Positions 6,926 through 6,948 of a stretch of DNA of 6,948 nucleotides are shown here, one piece after another; the first letter of the stretch is position 1; each line of letters opens with the position of its first letter. The translations under genes were made by a program, and so were the position numbers. The notes beneath the pieces are model-generated. The model saw only the letters and a list, made by a program, of their open reading frames with translations. It was not told the origin of the DNA and made no database searches. The stretch is from Candidatus Omnitrophota bacterium (lineage in GTDB: Bacteria > Omnitrophota > Gorgyraeia > Zapsychrales > Zapsychraceae). The stretch is taken from NCBI GenBank assembly GCA_020430005.1, contig JAGQKQ010000094.1, positions 1 to 6,948 of the forward strand. Direction: 5' to 3'.

Positions 6926-6948
6926 ATGAACGTGCCAGACTGGACATT

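Larger units (their letters stand above)
6645..6948. other. Intergenic 5' control region of the giant gene
   Basis: This 304-base stretch holds no conserved gene that I recognise. It carries the candidate promoter, the palindrome and the two small minus-strand open frames. No terminator-like hairpin with a U-run, tRNA, or recognisable riboswitch is seen. The last 23 bases lie upstream of the promoter and show only a 4-1-4 inverted repeat, CCAGACTGG (6935-6943). Confidence 0.6.

Overview
The window is almost entirely one gene. A single uninterrupted reading frame on the minus strand starts at the ATG at 6644-6642 and runs leftward off the edge of the window at base 1, with 2,214 complete codons and no stop. 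The protein is therefore at least 2,214 residues long and its C-terminus is not visible. Open frames of 60-115 codons elsewhere on both strands are antisense or frame-shifted shadows of this gene.

Layout of the protein, N to C: a charged tail (about residues 1-56); one hydrophobic signal or anchor segment (about 57-79); a spacer; a C39-type cysteine-peptidase-like domain with Cys179, His264 and Asp280 (about 165-305); several Gly/Ala-rich hydrophobic helices separated by charged helical stretches (about 340-790); a mixed, mostly helical connector (about 790-1000); and a very long polar, acidic, apparently beta-strand-rich region from about residue 1000 to the window edge. There is no cysteine after residue 397. 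Tryptophan is absent from 420 to 1977 and then clusters at 1978-2065. This looks like a giant membrane-anchored or exported protein with an N-terminal peptidase-like module and a long external beta-rich passenger.

The right-hand 304 bases hold the 5' control region. A plausible sigma70-type promoter with an extended -10 (6898-6925, minus strand) lies upstream of two small minus-strand open frames (29 and 38 codons), each preceded by a Shine-Dalgarno-like sequence. The second overlaps the start of the giant gene by 14 bases, which suggests a leader with translational coupling. No RNA gene, mobile element or CRISPR array is seen.

Organism: the base composition (low to mid 40s percent G+C on the lines I counted), the Shine-Dalgarno sequences and the promoter indicate a bacterium. 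The N-terminal sequence style (hydrophobic segment followed by LEQIAWSFNYTPSVIWG), the C39-like domain and the extreme length recall the giant proteins of Omnitrophota (candidate division OP3). That assignment comes from memory of family style, not a search, and is moderate to low in confidence.
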